Positions 7,677-16,188 of a stretch of 64,000 nt of DNA are shown here, piece by piece; position 1 is the stretch's first letter; each line of letters starts with the position of its first letter. Both the position numbers and the translations under genes were made by a program. Under the pieces are notes generated by a model. The model searched no databases. It was not told where the DNA came from and worked only from the letters and a program-made list of their open reading frames with translations. The DNA comes from Acinetobacter baylyi DSM 14961 = CIP 107474 (GTDB lineage: Bacteria > Pseudomonadota > Gammaproteobacteria > Pseudomonadales > Moraxellaceae): positions 24,963 through 88,962 of the forward strand of contig NZ_KB849627.1 of NCBI RefSeq assembly GCF_000368685.1, in the 5' to 3' direction.

Positions 7677-8876
7677 TCAATAGGCACTTGCTTCAAACAG
7701 CATGTGGACATCACTAATCACACCTTCTTTAAAGCCACCCTCGCAGTAACACAGATAAAAGTCCCACATACGGATAAAGTTTTCATCAAAACCCAGTGCA
7801 AGCACTTGATCTTTCTGAGCAAGAAACCGTTCTCGCCAATGATGTAAGGTTTTGGCGTAACTTAGTCCAATATCATCCAGTTGCTTGAGACGTAATTTTT
7901 GCTCTGATGCCCGTTGAGTCAGTACACTAATTGAGGGAATAAAACTTCCTGGAAAAATATAGCGTTTGATAAAGTCTACTGTGTTAAGTGCTTTTTGATA
8001 GCGCGCATCTTCAATGGTAATGGCTTGTATTAATGCCAAACCGTGTGGCTTTAATAAATTTCGGCATTGATTAAAATAAGTCGGCAGATACTGCTCACCA
8101 ACAGCCTCAATCATTTCGATGGAAACCAGTTTGTCAAATTTTCCTTCAAGTAATCGATAATCTTTTAATTGAACATTTACTCGATGACTTAAACCTGCTG
8201 CGTTCACTCTGGCTACTGCTTCATCGTATTGAGCCTGTGAAATGGTAATCGTGGTCACCTGACAACCATAATTTTGTGCAGCGTAAATTGCAAATCCGCC
8301 CCACCCACTTCCAATTTCCACCAAATGATCCAGTGGTTTTAATTGTAATTTTTGACAAATACGTTCTTTTTTTAGATCTGATGCTGCTTCCAACGACATG
8401 CTGTCATTTTCAAATATCGCACTGGAATACATCATTGATTCATCCAGAAACAACTTAAAAAAGTCATTACTGAGGTCATAGTGATCGGCAATGTTTTTTT
8501 GACTACCACTCAGCGAATTTTGACGAGATTTATACCAGACTTTTAAGACCGCCTGACTGGCTTGCGCCACCACATTCTGGTTGAGTTTATCCATGACGTC
8601 ACGATTACGTGACAAGATTTGAATCAACTCAACCAGTTGTTCGGTGGTCCAGTCACCACGGATATAACCTTCCGCGGCACCCAATACACCGTTTTTAAAG
8701 ATAAGTTGCATTAGCGCAGGATTATGTACATCAATAATTGCATGTAAATCGGAAGCTTCACCAACCGTACCCTGCCATGCACCGCGAAACGTAATCTGGC
8801 CATGCTGAATTTTTAACAGGCTTCTTAACCAAAGTGGTAATGCATCTTGCTCACCGTAAAGAAATGTTTTAATCAT
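7677..8876 (-). CDS. cfa: Cyclopropane-fatty-acyl-phospholipid synthase
   Basis: 399 residues, the usual size. It transfers a methylene group from SAM to the double bond of unsaturated phospholipid acyl chains at the membrane. Visible are the family block HYDLSNDFF and LFLDESMMYSSA (about 132-152), the SAM loop LVEIGSGWGGF (about 183-193), and the C-terminal FYLCYCEGGFKEG typical of Cfa. The start lies 3 bp beyond the stop of DUF1365, which indicates tight translational coupling. The desaturase at the head of the run could supply the unsaturated substrate. Confidence 0.93.
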   Translation of the reverse strand: MIKTFLYGEQDALPLWLRSLLKIQHGQITFRGAWQGTVGEASDLHAIIDVHNPALMQLIFKNGVLGAAEGYIRGDWTTEQLVELIQILSRNRDVMDKLNQNVVAQASQAVLKVWYKSRQNSLSGSQKNIADHYDLSNDFFKLFLDESMMYSSAIFENDSMSLEAASDLKKERICQKLQLKPLDHLVEIGSGWGGFAIYAAQNYGCQVTTITISQAQYDEAVARVNAAGLSHRVNVQLKDYRLLEGKFDKLVSIEMIEAVGEQYLPTYFNQCRNLLKPHGLALIQAITIEDARYQKALNTVDFIKRYIFPGSFIPSISVLTQRASEQKLRLKQLDDIGLSYAKTLHHWRERFLAQKDQVLALGFDENFIRMWDFYLCYCEGGFKEGVISDVHMLFEASAY

Positions 8877-8879
8877 CGC

Positions 8880-9668
8880 TTATGCATCCTTATTTTTCTT
8901 GGGGTGACGATAGAATGGAATCTTTTTTTGCCAAAGCCGAAAAGCCTGCACATAAATAGAAAACAGCATCTTTATAGGCTCCATACTATATTGAAAAGCA
9001 TAGCGATACTGCTGTGAAGGAAACGTGATGGGTTCAAGGTGAAAACGCATTGTGGCATCAAACATCAATGCGTGTTGCTGATAAAGCTGCATGTGAATTA
9101 TATTTTGGGACTCTGAAAAGCTAAATTTCCAACAATAACCAAGCTGCATTGGCATAAATGGAGACACATGAAACGCTTTATCAAAATCAAACTCAAAACT
9201 TTGATAATCTCCAATGATTTGTAATGCCTCACGACAATCATGTACATACACCGTACGTTCATTCCAAGGCGTATTGGTAATCTCACTCAAAATAAATTGA
9301 AGTTTGCCATGTTCATCCAATACAAAATAAAACACCACAGAATTGAAGCGAAATCCTAAGCAGCGTGGTAAAGCCATAACTCGAATTTGCCAATGCGAGG
9401 CAATAAACGTATTCGCATGCTGCAAGACAGCTTTTTTGACTTTTTCCCGAATACTTCCGCTATACATCCTCAAAAAATCAGATGCTGTAATCTTTAAAAG
9501 ATTCCAGCGAGAGGTCGACCAGAATAAACAGGATTTTGATTTTTTTTCAATCTGGTCTGGATCAAACCATAGATAAGTGAGTTTGGCCTCAAAGTGATGT
9601 GCCTTAGGCAAAAAACGCCGATGTCGGATTTGGGCTGGGGCAAAAGCAAGTGGAGTCAATAACATCAT
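8880..9668 (-). CDS. DUF1365 family protein
   Basis: 262 residues matching the DUF1365 pattern: an N-terminal HRRFLPKAHHFEAKLTYLWF, a middle GFRFNSVVFYFV and NTPWNERTVYVHDC, and a C-terminal SMEPIKMLFSIYVQAFRLW. The function is not established. In many proteobacteria DUF1365 sits between an FAD oxidoreductase and cfa, exactly as here, and is part of gene sets induced by singlet oxygen or membrane stress. A second ATG at 9665 is possible. Spacing to the upstream FAD gene is 12 bp. A role in modifying or delivering lipid substrates is inferred from context only. Confidence 0.88.
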   Translation of the reverse strand: MMLLTPLAFAPAQIRHRRFLPKAHHFEAKLTYLWFDPDQIEKKSKSCLFWSTSRWNLLKITASDFLRMYSGSIREKVKKAVLQHANTFIASHWQIRVMALPRCLGFRFNSVVFYFVLDEHGKLQFILSEITNTPWNERTVYVHDCREALQIIGDYQSFEFDFDKAFHVSPFMPMQLGYCWKFSFSESQNIIHMQLYQQHALMFDATMRFHLEPITFPSQQYRYAFQYSMEPIKMLFSIYVQAFRLWQKKIPFYRHPKKNKDA

Positions 9669-9680
9669 TGCCTCCGGATA

Positions 9681-10940
9681 CTAATCAGTATATTGCTGTA
9701 AATGCTGAACGACACGCTCCGAACTACGCGCGCCATCTTCATGGAACCCCCAGCCCCAGTAAGCACCACAAAATGAGCTGCGCTGTAATCCATTAATTTC
9801 TTGCCAGCGTGACTGTGATTGTATGGCCATTGAATCAAATACAGGATGTCGATAATGCCGCTCAACTAATATACGTTTTGGGTCAATTGGCATATTGGGA
9901 TTAAGTGTTGAAAATATCTGGGTTTTACAAGATAAATTCTGCAAAGTGTTCATCCAGTAAGTAAACCCATAATGAGCCTGATGCTGTATCTGCCGATCTC
10001 GCGTTACATGAACATGCCAGCTCGCCCACTGAGAACGGGATTTAGGCATAATCGACTGATCTGTATGAACCACCATTCGATTATTTTGATAACCAAACTT
10101 CTCAAGAATGTCCTGCTCCAGCGTTGTGGGGTCTTTTAATATCGACAAAGTGTCATCTGCATGAGTCGCAAAAATTACCCAATCAAATGATTGCTGCTGC
10201 TGATCAGTTTCAATCAGCACATGATCATCAAATCTTTGTACACCTTTTACCTGCGCATTTTGCCATTTTATCGAGGGACATTGTGCTTGAATTGCACTGA
10301 TATAACTGGCGGAACCATGTTTCACTGTTTGCCATTGTGGACGATCTTTGAGCTGCAACATACGATGATGCTGAAAAAAGCGAATTACAAACTTATATGG
10401 AATTTGCCCGACTTGCTCGACTGGGCTAGACCAAAGTGCCCCACACATTGGATACAAATGTTCACGACGAAATGCCTGAGAATAATCATTTTTGTTTAAA
10501 TAATCTTCAATGGTCATATCAGAATCAAGCTTGTCTACATCAATGGTTTTATTATTTTCATAAAATCGTAGTAAATCTTTGATCATGATGCGAAATGTTT
10601 GATTTATAAAATTCTGAGGTCGGGTGAGCAAAGACCATTTTTTTGAAGGATTGTATTGCAGACCCGTAATTTGATTATTAACCGAAAAACTCATATCACT
10701 ATGTTGCGAAGAAACGCCTAGTTGTGCCAGCATCTTGCTAAATAGTGGATAATTATATTGATTAAATACAATGAACCCGCTATCGACGGCCACATGTTTG
10801 CCATCAATGAACAAATCGTGCGTATCTGTATGCCCGCCGAAATAGTGATTCTTCTCGAAAATCGTCACCTGATGATGTTTCGAGAGCTTCCACGCAGCGT
10901 ACATACCAGAAATACCAGAGCCCACAATGGCAATCTTCAT
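9681..10940 (-). CDS. FAD-dependent amine oxidase/desaturase-like flavoprotein
   Basis: 419 residues. The N-terminal Rossmann motif IAIVGSGISGMYAAW binds FAD, followed by VTIFEKNHYFGGHTDT. The remainder resembles the amine oxidase/phytoene desaturase superfamily members that accompany DUF1365 and cfa. The C-terminal FCGAYWGWGFHEDGARSSER is the conserved FAD-binding end. It probably oxidises or desaturates a lipid substrate; furan fatty acid and related routes use such a step, but that is inference. It follows the desaturase gene by 14 bp. Confidence 0.9.
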   Translation of the reverse strand: MKIAIVGSGISGMYAAWKLSKHHQVTIFEKNHYFGGHTDTHDLFIDGKHVAVDSGFIVFNQYNYPLFSKMLAQLGVSSQHSDMSFSVNNQITGLQYNPSKKWSLLTRPQNFINQTFRIMIKDLLRFYENNKTIDVDKLDSDMTIEDYLNKNDYSQAFRREHLYPMCGALWSSPVEQVGQIPYKFVIRFFQHHRMLQLKDRPQWQTVKHGSASYISAIQAQCPSIKWQNAQVKGVQRFDDHVLIETDQQQQSFDWVIFATHADDTLSILKDPTTLEQDILEKFGYQNNRMVVHTDQSIMPKSRSQWASWHVHVTRDRQIQHQAHYGFTYWMNTLQNLSCKTQIFSTLNPNMPIDPKRILVERHYRHPVFDSMAIQSQSRWQEINGLQRSSFCGAYWGWGFHEDGARSSERVVQHLQQYTD

Positions 10941-10954
10941 TAAGTTTCCTCGCC

Positions 10955-11926
10955 TTAAATATTGGTAATATTAATTTTTTTATCTTTTAATGAATTTGAT
11001 TTTTTTGAACTGGTATAAATTCGCTCTGGAACTGGTTTGATTGCCCACACCAACCCACACCACGACATAATTTTGAGCAAATAATAAGTCACATCAATCT
11101 GCCACCAGAAAAATCCTTGTCGGGTACTGCCTGCGTAGAAATGATGATTATTATGCCAGCCCTCACCTAAGGTAATAATCGATAAGAAAAAGTTATTGCG
11201 ACTTTGATCATCTGTTTCAAAATCTTTTGAACCATAACGATGCGCCAGTGAATTTATACACAATGTAGCGTGAGTTAATAAAACGGTTGACACTACAAAA
11301 CCCCACACCAGAAGTTGCAATCCATTGGTTTTAAGTTGTGGTGCATAAATCGCTAAAACCTCGCCCAAAGCATAGATAGCAAAAGCCGTTGCTAAAACCA
11401 CAGGCAAGCTAAAACGGTCTAACCATATCAGTTCTGGGTATTTGAGCCAGTCTTTAATAATTGACTTTCGAATCGCAAAATTTTCTTCATTCAAAAACCA
11501 TCCGACGTGACTATACCAAAACCCTTTGGTAGATGAATGCGGATCCTGATCTGTATCAGTAAATCGATGATGATAACGATGATGCGCAGCCCACCATAAT
11601 GGTCCTCTTTGAGCACTCATTGTACCAATCAGAATAAATAAGAACTGAACTGGACGCGAAGTTTGAAAAGTTTTGTGGGAAAGATAACGATGAAAAAAAG
11701 CAGTAATTGCAAACATGCGAATGACATAAAAACCCAACATGAAGAAGATCGCAAACCAGGAAAATCCGATCCAGAACACAGCTAGACAGGCAATATGCAA
11801 CACAATAAATGGGATAATACGCAGCCACTGTATCCGTTGAGGTTGTGAAGAATACACTTGCGTCGATACTTGCGTATGGTTTAAATTTGACCAGCTATCG
11901 ATCCATCGTAGAAAAAATTTAGGCAT
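10955..11926 (-). CDS. Acyl-CoA delta-9-type fatty acid desaturase
   Basis: 323 residues, integral membrane. Three histidine boxes that hold the di-iron centre are intact: HRYLSH (79-84), HHRYHH (115-120) and HNNHH (258-262). Hydrophobic stretches at about 36-75, 93-103 and 176-220 fit the desaturase topology. It introduces a cis double bond into a saturated acyl chain, giving the substrate of cyclopropane synthase. It heads the seven-gene minus-strand run; a TTCAC-type direct repeat sits 51 bp upstream, and CATAAT 16 nt after the proximal repeat could be its -10 element. Confidence 0.93.
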   Translation of the reverse strand: MPKFFLRWIDSWSNLNHTQVSTQVYSSQPQRIQWLRIIPFIVLHIACLAVFWIGFSWFAIFFMLGFYVIRMFAITAFFHRYLSHKTFQTSRPVQFLFILIGTMSAQRGPLWWAAHHRYHHRFTDTDQDPHSSTKGFWYSHVGWFLNEENFAIRKSIIKDWLKYPELIWLDRFSLPVVLATAFAIYALGEVLAIYAPQLKTNGLQLLVWGFVVSTVLLTHATLCINSLAHRYGSKDFETDDQSRNNFFLSIITLGEGWHNNHHFYAGSTRQGFFWWQIDVTYYLLKIMSWCGLVWAIKPVPERIYTSSKKSNSLKDKKINITNI

Positions 11927-11976
11927 TGATTTTCTCGGTCTGCTGCATTTCTTTTATTATGATTTTAAGATATGCG

Positions 11977-11994
11977 ATATGAATTTTATGTGAA
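11977..11994 (-). promoter_or_regulatory. Candidate response-regulator site upstream of the desaturase operon
   Basis: Read on the minus strand: TTCACAT, four bases, TTCATAT, with 11-bp pitch. The proximal half-site could double as a poor -35 (TTCATA), followed after 16 bp by CATAAT. It matches the repeat before the lipoprotein operon. Confidence 0.55.
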
Positions 11995-12010
11995 GCATAA
12001 CATATGCCCC

Positions 12011-12041
12011 AGTTGAACCGAAAAATCAAATCGGTTCAACT
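12011..12041 (-). terminator. Hairpin downstream of the lipocalin gene
   Basis: Arms AGTTGAACCGA (12011-12021) and TCGGTTCAACT (12031-12041) pair perfectly over 11 bp with a 9-nt loop, starting 10 bp after the stop of the minus-strand lipocalin gene. No U-tract follows, so termination efficiency is uncertain. Confidence 0.6.
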
Positions 12042-12051
12042 CGATTTATAC

Positions 12052-12612
12052 TTATTTGTGCTGCGGTGTCTGTACCAGTTTAGATACGTCATACCCATAA
12101 TCGCGCGCAGTTTGTACATATGATTGATAAGTCGATGCATCTATATGAGGATCTCGCGATAATATCCATAGATATTTGTGCGATGGCCCACCAACCAGTG
12201 CAACACGATAATCTGGATCTATTCGCAATACCCAGTAATCACCTTTTGTAAATGGGATCCATCTTAGACCTGCCGGTAAGAAACTCACTTTTAGCTGACT
12301 ATTTCCTGCATTTTGAGAATAAGCCACCCCTTGCGAGCTGATCATTTTACCTGTTTTGGTACGGCAGCTATTCAGTACTGCAATTGTTTTATCCGAATTC
12401 ACTGCATAATTTGCGGTCGTATCACTCACGCATTTACGCTGAAAATACATCGGGAAGTGTGCAATTTCGTACCATTGACCTGCATACTTGTTTACGTCAA
12501 TCTGTTCAACTGCTTTTGGCATGGGACTTTCGGCTTGTAAAGCAAAAGAACTGAATAAGCTCGCACAGGCAATCAAACTAGAAAAAATAATAGAATGATC
12601 AGTAGCTTTCAT
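12052..12612 (-). CDS. blc: Bacterial lipocalin
   Basis: 186 residues from the ATG at 12612; an upstream in-frame GTG at 12621 is less likely because an AAAGG site is well spaced for the ATG. An export signal ends near residue 27 (ALQA), although LIAC at 13-16 is also a possible lipobox, and E. coli Blc is a lipoprotein. The lipocalin motif KYAGQWYEIA and the later RIDPDYRVALVGGP and YLWILSRDP are clear. Bacterial lipocalins bind fatty acids or lysophospholipids at the outer membrane. It is separated from the desaturase operon by a hairpin but has its own TTCAC-type repeat, so it probably belongs to the same regulon. Confidence 0.92.
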   Translation of the reverse strand: MKATDHSIIFSSLIACASLFSSFALQAESPMPKAVEQIDVNKYAGQWYEIAHFPMYFQRKCVSDTTANYAVNSDKTIAVLNSCRTKTGKMISSQGVAYSQNAGNSQLKVSFLPAGLRWIPFTKGDYWVLRIDPDYRVALVGGPSHKYLWILSRDPHIDASTYQSYVQTARDYGYDVSKLVQTPQHK

Positions 12613-12659
12613 AGAGAACACCTTTTATTTCTTTAATATCTCTAAAATAGCGTATTCAG

Positions 12660-12677
12660 GTGTGAATAAAGCGTGAA
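12660..12677 (-). promoter_or_regulatory. Candidate response-regulator site upstream of blc
   Basis: On the minus strand: TTCACGC, TTTA, TTCACAC, with 11-bp pitch, ending 48 bp before the lipocalin start. It is the third copy of the repeat in this locus. Confidence 0.55.
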
Positions 12678-12733
12678 AACAGGCATTGATACTGATCAAG
12701 GACTACTCATTTATTATATATAAAGAAATTTCA

Positions 12734-12767
12734 TTAATTGTGGCACGTTGTTGGGTGACACAATTAA
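12734..12767. terminator. Inverted repeat between tauE and blc
   Basis: TTAATTGTG (12734-12742) and CACAATTAA (12759-12767) pair perfectly over 9 bp, 50 bp beyond the stop of the minus-strand permease gene. It may terminate that transcript; no U-tract is present. Confidence 0.4.
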
Positions 12768-12816
12768 GATAATCTTTGTTTTGCGAAATAATTTGAGAAC
12801 GATTTAAGAACCCCAA

Positions 12817-13590
12817 TTAAGTAGAAAAAGGTAAGTAAATGGCAATAACGAATACGACCAGTGCAAAAATACGCTGTACAGTTTGCACCTGAATTGACCG
12901 ACTGATTAAGCGTCCACAGAGCATACCCAGCATACATGCTCCAATAAAACCCATGGTGATCTCTAAGGGATAATCGAATCCATTCACTGCATGAATTGCA
13001 ATACTTACTCCGCCTACTAAAAAAATGATCATTAGCGAGGTAGCCACAATACTTTGCATATTTAGATTAGTCACTTTTCTAAGCGCAGGCACAATGACAA
13101 AACCACCACCAACACCCAACAACCCAGTAAGTAATCCAGCCATCATTCCTAAACCACCTAATACCAAAGCTGTTTGCAGATTCCAGATAAACTGTCCAGT
13201 AGATGGATTGATCTTACAAGGCGGATTTTGAACATCGTGTAACTTATTAAAAAACACACGATAGGCAACAATTAACATGACAACACAAAAGGCGATTGTC
13301 AACCAAAATGCAGATACTAATCCAGCAAGATGAACCCCATACCTCGCAAATGGAATACTAAATAAGGCGATCCAGATCGCTGCTTTGTAACGCACCATTT
13401 TTTTAATTAAGCCTTCACTTGCACCTAGCATTGCTGCCAACGTTACAGCCAAAAGGCCTACGGGTGCCGCTTGACTAACAGTCCAGCCTTGACTCAGCAT
13501 CAATGCTGGAACTGCTAATATTCCACCGCCTGCTCCAGTCATGCCAAGCAGCAAGCCAATCACTGAACCTTCGAGTACGAGTATCCACAT
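12817..13590 (-). CDS. TauE/SafE-family anion permease
   Basis: 257 residues, strongly hydrophobic with about eight helices. It has the internal duplication of the family: MTGAGGGILAVPALML near residue 20 and LLGVGGGFVIVPAL near 160. Members export sulfite, sulfoacetate or other small organic anions through the inner membrane; the substrate here cannot be fixed. It stands alone between the lipocalin gene and a divergent sigma-54 activator. It is about 23 kb from the sulfur region, so a link to sulfonate metabolism is only a possibility. Confidence 0.88.
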   Translation of the reverse strand: MWILVLEGSVIGLLLGMTGAGGGILAVPALMLSQGWTVSQAAPVGLLAVTLAAMLGASEGLIKKMVRYKAAIWIALFSIPFARYGVHLAGLVSAFWLTIAFCVVMLIVAYRVFFNKLHDVQNPPCKINPSTGQFIWNLQTALVLGGLGMMAGLLTGLLGVGGGFVIVPALRKVTNLNMQSIVATSLMIIFLVGGVSIAIHAVNGFDYPLEITMGFIGACMLGMLCGRLISRSIQVQTVQRIFALVVFVIAIYLPFST

Positions 13591-13836
13591 GTTAATGTTT
13601 ATCCATGTAAGTCAAAAAATATATGCTGCTCAAAAGCCTCAAACCTCTTGATTGATTGCCGAATACATAAACTCAGATTTCTATATTCATATTTTGCAAA
13701 TAAAATGCCAATGTAGAGCATTATTTTTATATAAAATAAAATCAAATATTTATATCAATTCATTGAAATTTATAATTGCTAATTGTTTAATTTGTTCCAT
13801 AATTTAAAACTAAATATTCTATTTTTGAAACATATA

Positions 13837-14796
13837 ATGAAACAGCATATCGAACTTCAATCAAGGTTCCATAGTGAATCTGCTAAAATGCAGCATATGT
13901 TTTCAATTATAAAAAAAGTTGCCATAACTGAGTTTCCAGTATTGGTTCGAGGAGAATCTGGCAGTGGCAAAGAACTTGTGGCGCGTGCCATTCATGATTT
14001 GAGTCACCGTAAAAATGAGGTATTTATTGCGGTCAATTGTGCGGCTTTAAATGAGAATATTCTTGAAAGTGAGCTTTTTGGACATGTTAAAGGTGCATTT
14101 ACAGGTGCAATCCGTGAGCATAAAGGTGTGTTTGAACGCGCCAAAGGCGGTACACTTTTTCTAGATGAAATTGCAGAAATTCCAATGGCTTTACAAGCCA
14201 AATTATTACGTGTTTTGGAAGCTGGAGAATTTACCCCATTGGGTGGAGAATATGCGATCAAATCTAATGTACGTATTGTGACTGCAACGCATCGTGCCTT
14301 AAGAGAAGAAGCAAAAGTTGGAAATTTTCGTCAAGATTTACTCTATCGTTTACGCGTGATTCCAATTTTTGTTCCACCTCTACGTGAGCGTAAAGAAGAT
14401 ATTGCTCATATCGCTCAGTATATTCTTGATCAACAACACCATGATTCGACCTCTAAACCCGCGTTGACTCAGGCTGCACTTGAAGTTTTGCTTAATTACG
14501 ACTGGCCAGGCAATGTACGTGAACTTAAGAACACTTTACTCTATGCACTCACCATGACAGATCATCCCTCAGCAATTGATGTTCATGACTTACCTGATGA
14601 AATATATAATTTAGAAGATTATTCTGTGCAATCATCAAAATCTATTAGCGAACACTTTCCAAAGTATGGAAAATTTACTTATCACTTGATTCAAGAAACA
14701 CTCATAAAATATCACTATGATTTAGCTTTAACCGCTAAAGCATTAGGAATCGGGCGTACGACCTTATGGCGATATAGAAAACAATATAATTTATAG
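13837..14796 (+). CDS. Sigma-54-dependent activator lacking a sensory domain
   Basis: 319 residues from the ATG at 13837; the longer frame would begin with TTG at 13783 and adds only hydrophobic residues. The AAA+ domain (about 10-240) has Walker A GESGSGKE, the sigma-54 contact loop GAFTGA (86-91) and Walker B GTLFLDEIAEIP. A Fis-type HTH closes the protein (LTAKALGIGRTTLWRY). The usual N-terminal receiver, PAS or GAF domain is absent, as in HrpS- or PspF-like activators that are controlled by partner proteins or by level. Its target promoter is not evident, and no partner gene is adjacent. Confidence 0.9.
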   Translation: MKQHIELQSRFHSESAKMQHMFSIIKKVAITEFPVLVRGESGSGKELVARAIHDLSHRKNEVFIAVNCAALNENILESELFGHVKGAFTGAIREHKGVFERAKGGTLFLDEIAEIPMALQAKLLRVLEAGEFTPLGGEYAIKSNVRIVTATHRALREEAKVGNFRQDLLYRLRVIPIFVPPLRERKEDIAHIAQYILDQQHHDSTSKPALTQAALEVLLNYDWPGNVRELKNTLLYALTMTDHPSAIDVHDLPDEIYNLEDYSVQSSKSISEHFPKYGKFTYHLIQETLIKYHYDLALTAKALGIGRTTLWRYRKQYNL

Positions 14797-15228
14797 TCTT
14801 TTCACATCAAGTATTCAACTTAACTTGGATGTTGATACAACATGAATATGCTGGATCGTCTGATTACAGATTGGTGAACAGATATTGGAGATTTATAGGC
14901 CAACAGTATCAACCTTAGCATTTGCCATATGAAGAATTTTTAAATCAGTGATTCTTAATACAATTAGTATTTTTTATTGCGTTATCAAGCACTTGCTCAG
15001 TTAAGCTTAGTTTGTGCTTGCAATTAGCTGCCTAGATACAAAAATAGTGCTCTTATACTTATGCAACTATCTTCCCAGCATATCTTTTGGATTAAATATG
15101 CAACAAAATAAGATATCTTCGCCAACAACAAGAGCACATGCACATTTTTGGGCACATTTCTTTAATCTTGGTATATCAATAAGCAACTTTATAAACAATC
15201 CAGCAAATGCTTAATCATTAACCCAAAC
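14797..15228. other. Intergenic region, 432 bp, with one possible small ORF
   Basis: Between the convergent sigma-54 activator and AraC regulator genes. The only coding candidate is the short ORF at 15098-15214, listed separately. A weak CAAGT/ACTTG dyad follows the activator stop. No RNA gene was recognised. Confidence 0.6.
15098..15214 (+). CDS. Possible 38-residue peptide, function unknown
   Basis: An ATG at 15098 opens 38 codons ending in TAA. The translation has a polar start (MQQNKISSPTTRAHAHF), then a mildly amphipathic stretch with WAHFFNLGISISNF and an alanine end. There is no strong Shine-Dalgarno (TTGGATTAAAT upstream). An extension to a GTG at 15014 would give 66 residues but reads like noise. 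It lies 14 bp from the end of the convergent AraC gene. It is not recognised and may be spurious; conservation across Acinetobacter would decide. Confidence 0.25.
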   Translation: MQQNKISSPTTRAHAHFWAHFFNLGISISNFINNPANA

Positions 15229-16188
15229 TTAACTACTACTCAATTTTTTAAAATCTTCTCTTGGTGAAATGCCAAAGGCTTTTTTAAATGCATGGCTAAA
15301 ATGTGAAAAATCAGTAAAACCATAGTCTAGCGCTGCTTCTGATACACTGGTGACTCTACCACTTTTCAATGCTTCACGGCTTGCATTAAGTCTTTCAGAC
15401 CAAATGACAGACATGACTGTTTTCTGATGTCTGGCAAACGCTCGACTTAATGTACGTACTGATACACAGTGGGCTTGGGCGACTTTTTCTAAGTTTAATT
15501 CTGGGTCACATAGATGTCTTAAAATAAAATTCATGGCCTTGCTATACAAGTCTCGTTCAATCGCTACTTTGCTTAGATCTTGTACTTCCAGACTTAATAC
15601 CAATAATTCTAAAGCTGATTTGGTAAAGCGTTCAGCAAAATCTATATTGCTAAAATCATAAGTCGCATCCACAGATTGACGTAACATTTCACGTAAAGGA
15701 ATAATACCAGGTCGGCTTTCATCTAAAACCTGAGCTGTTAATTGCTCAATATTGGGCACTCGGTTTGCCAATAAATGGCGGGGAATTCGAATGAGATGAT
15801 TTTTTTGACCTGACAAATTAAACTTGAATGTTTGTGCTGCATCGTAAAGCATCAAGCTGTTGTTTTGATATTTTGTGCCACGTCCTCCCTGAACCAGCTC
15901 TCCATTTCCATCTTCCATAAATCCAAGCCATAAGTCATCATTTGGGCCAGTACGTAAATGTTTTTCTGTACGCTCCCAAAAGTGCATAGTTGATGAAACT
16001 GTACAAATGTCAATCAAACCTACGTGACGCACATTTAATTCGCCATTAAAATTTCTTTTATCTTCAGGCTTGCTTTGGGCGGGGATGCAGTGCCGTAACA
16101 CCACATCATTCCAGTATTCAAAGCGTTCAGATGCATGTATATCTTGAGTTGAATAATGAATCGGATTTAATGACTGATAATGATTCAT
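15229..16188 (-). CDS. AraC-family regulator of the aldoxime-nitrile operon
   Basis: 319 residues. The N-terminal ~200 residues form an AraC-binding-like ligand domain (starting after SERFEYWNDVVLRHC, typical of FeaR/NitR-like regulators). The C-terminal two-helix HTH (about 215-315) has LEKVAQAHCVSVRTLSRAFA and EAALDYGFTDFSHFSHAFKK, then FGISPRED. It is transcribed away from the aldoxime dehydratase gene, with 417 bp between, the standard arrangement of an AraC activator and its target. A tandem repeat at 16423-16460 is its likely operator. The inducer is presumably an aldoxime, nitrile or amide. Confidence 0.9.
   Translation of the reverse strand: MNHYQSLNPIHYSTQDIHASERFEYWNDVVLRHCIPAQSKPEDKRNFNGELNVRHVGLIDICTVSSTMHFWERTEKHLRTGPNDDLWLGFMEDGNGELVQGGRGTKYQNNSLMLYDAAQTFKFNLSGQKNHLIRIPRHLLANRVPNIEQLTAQVLDESRPGIIPLREMLRQSVDATYDFSNIDFAERFTKSALELLVLSLEVQDLSKVAIERDLYSKAMNFILRHLCDPELNLEKVAQAHCVSVRTLSRAFARHQKTVMSVIWSERLNASREALKSGRVTSVSEAALDYGFTDFSHFSHAFKKAFGISPREDFKKLSSS

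Noticed and set aside
12741..12758. TGGCACG resembling a sigma-54 -24 element near the sigma-54 activator gene
   Set aside because: The -12 element reads GG instead of GC, and no gene starts downstream in that direction.
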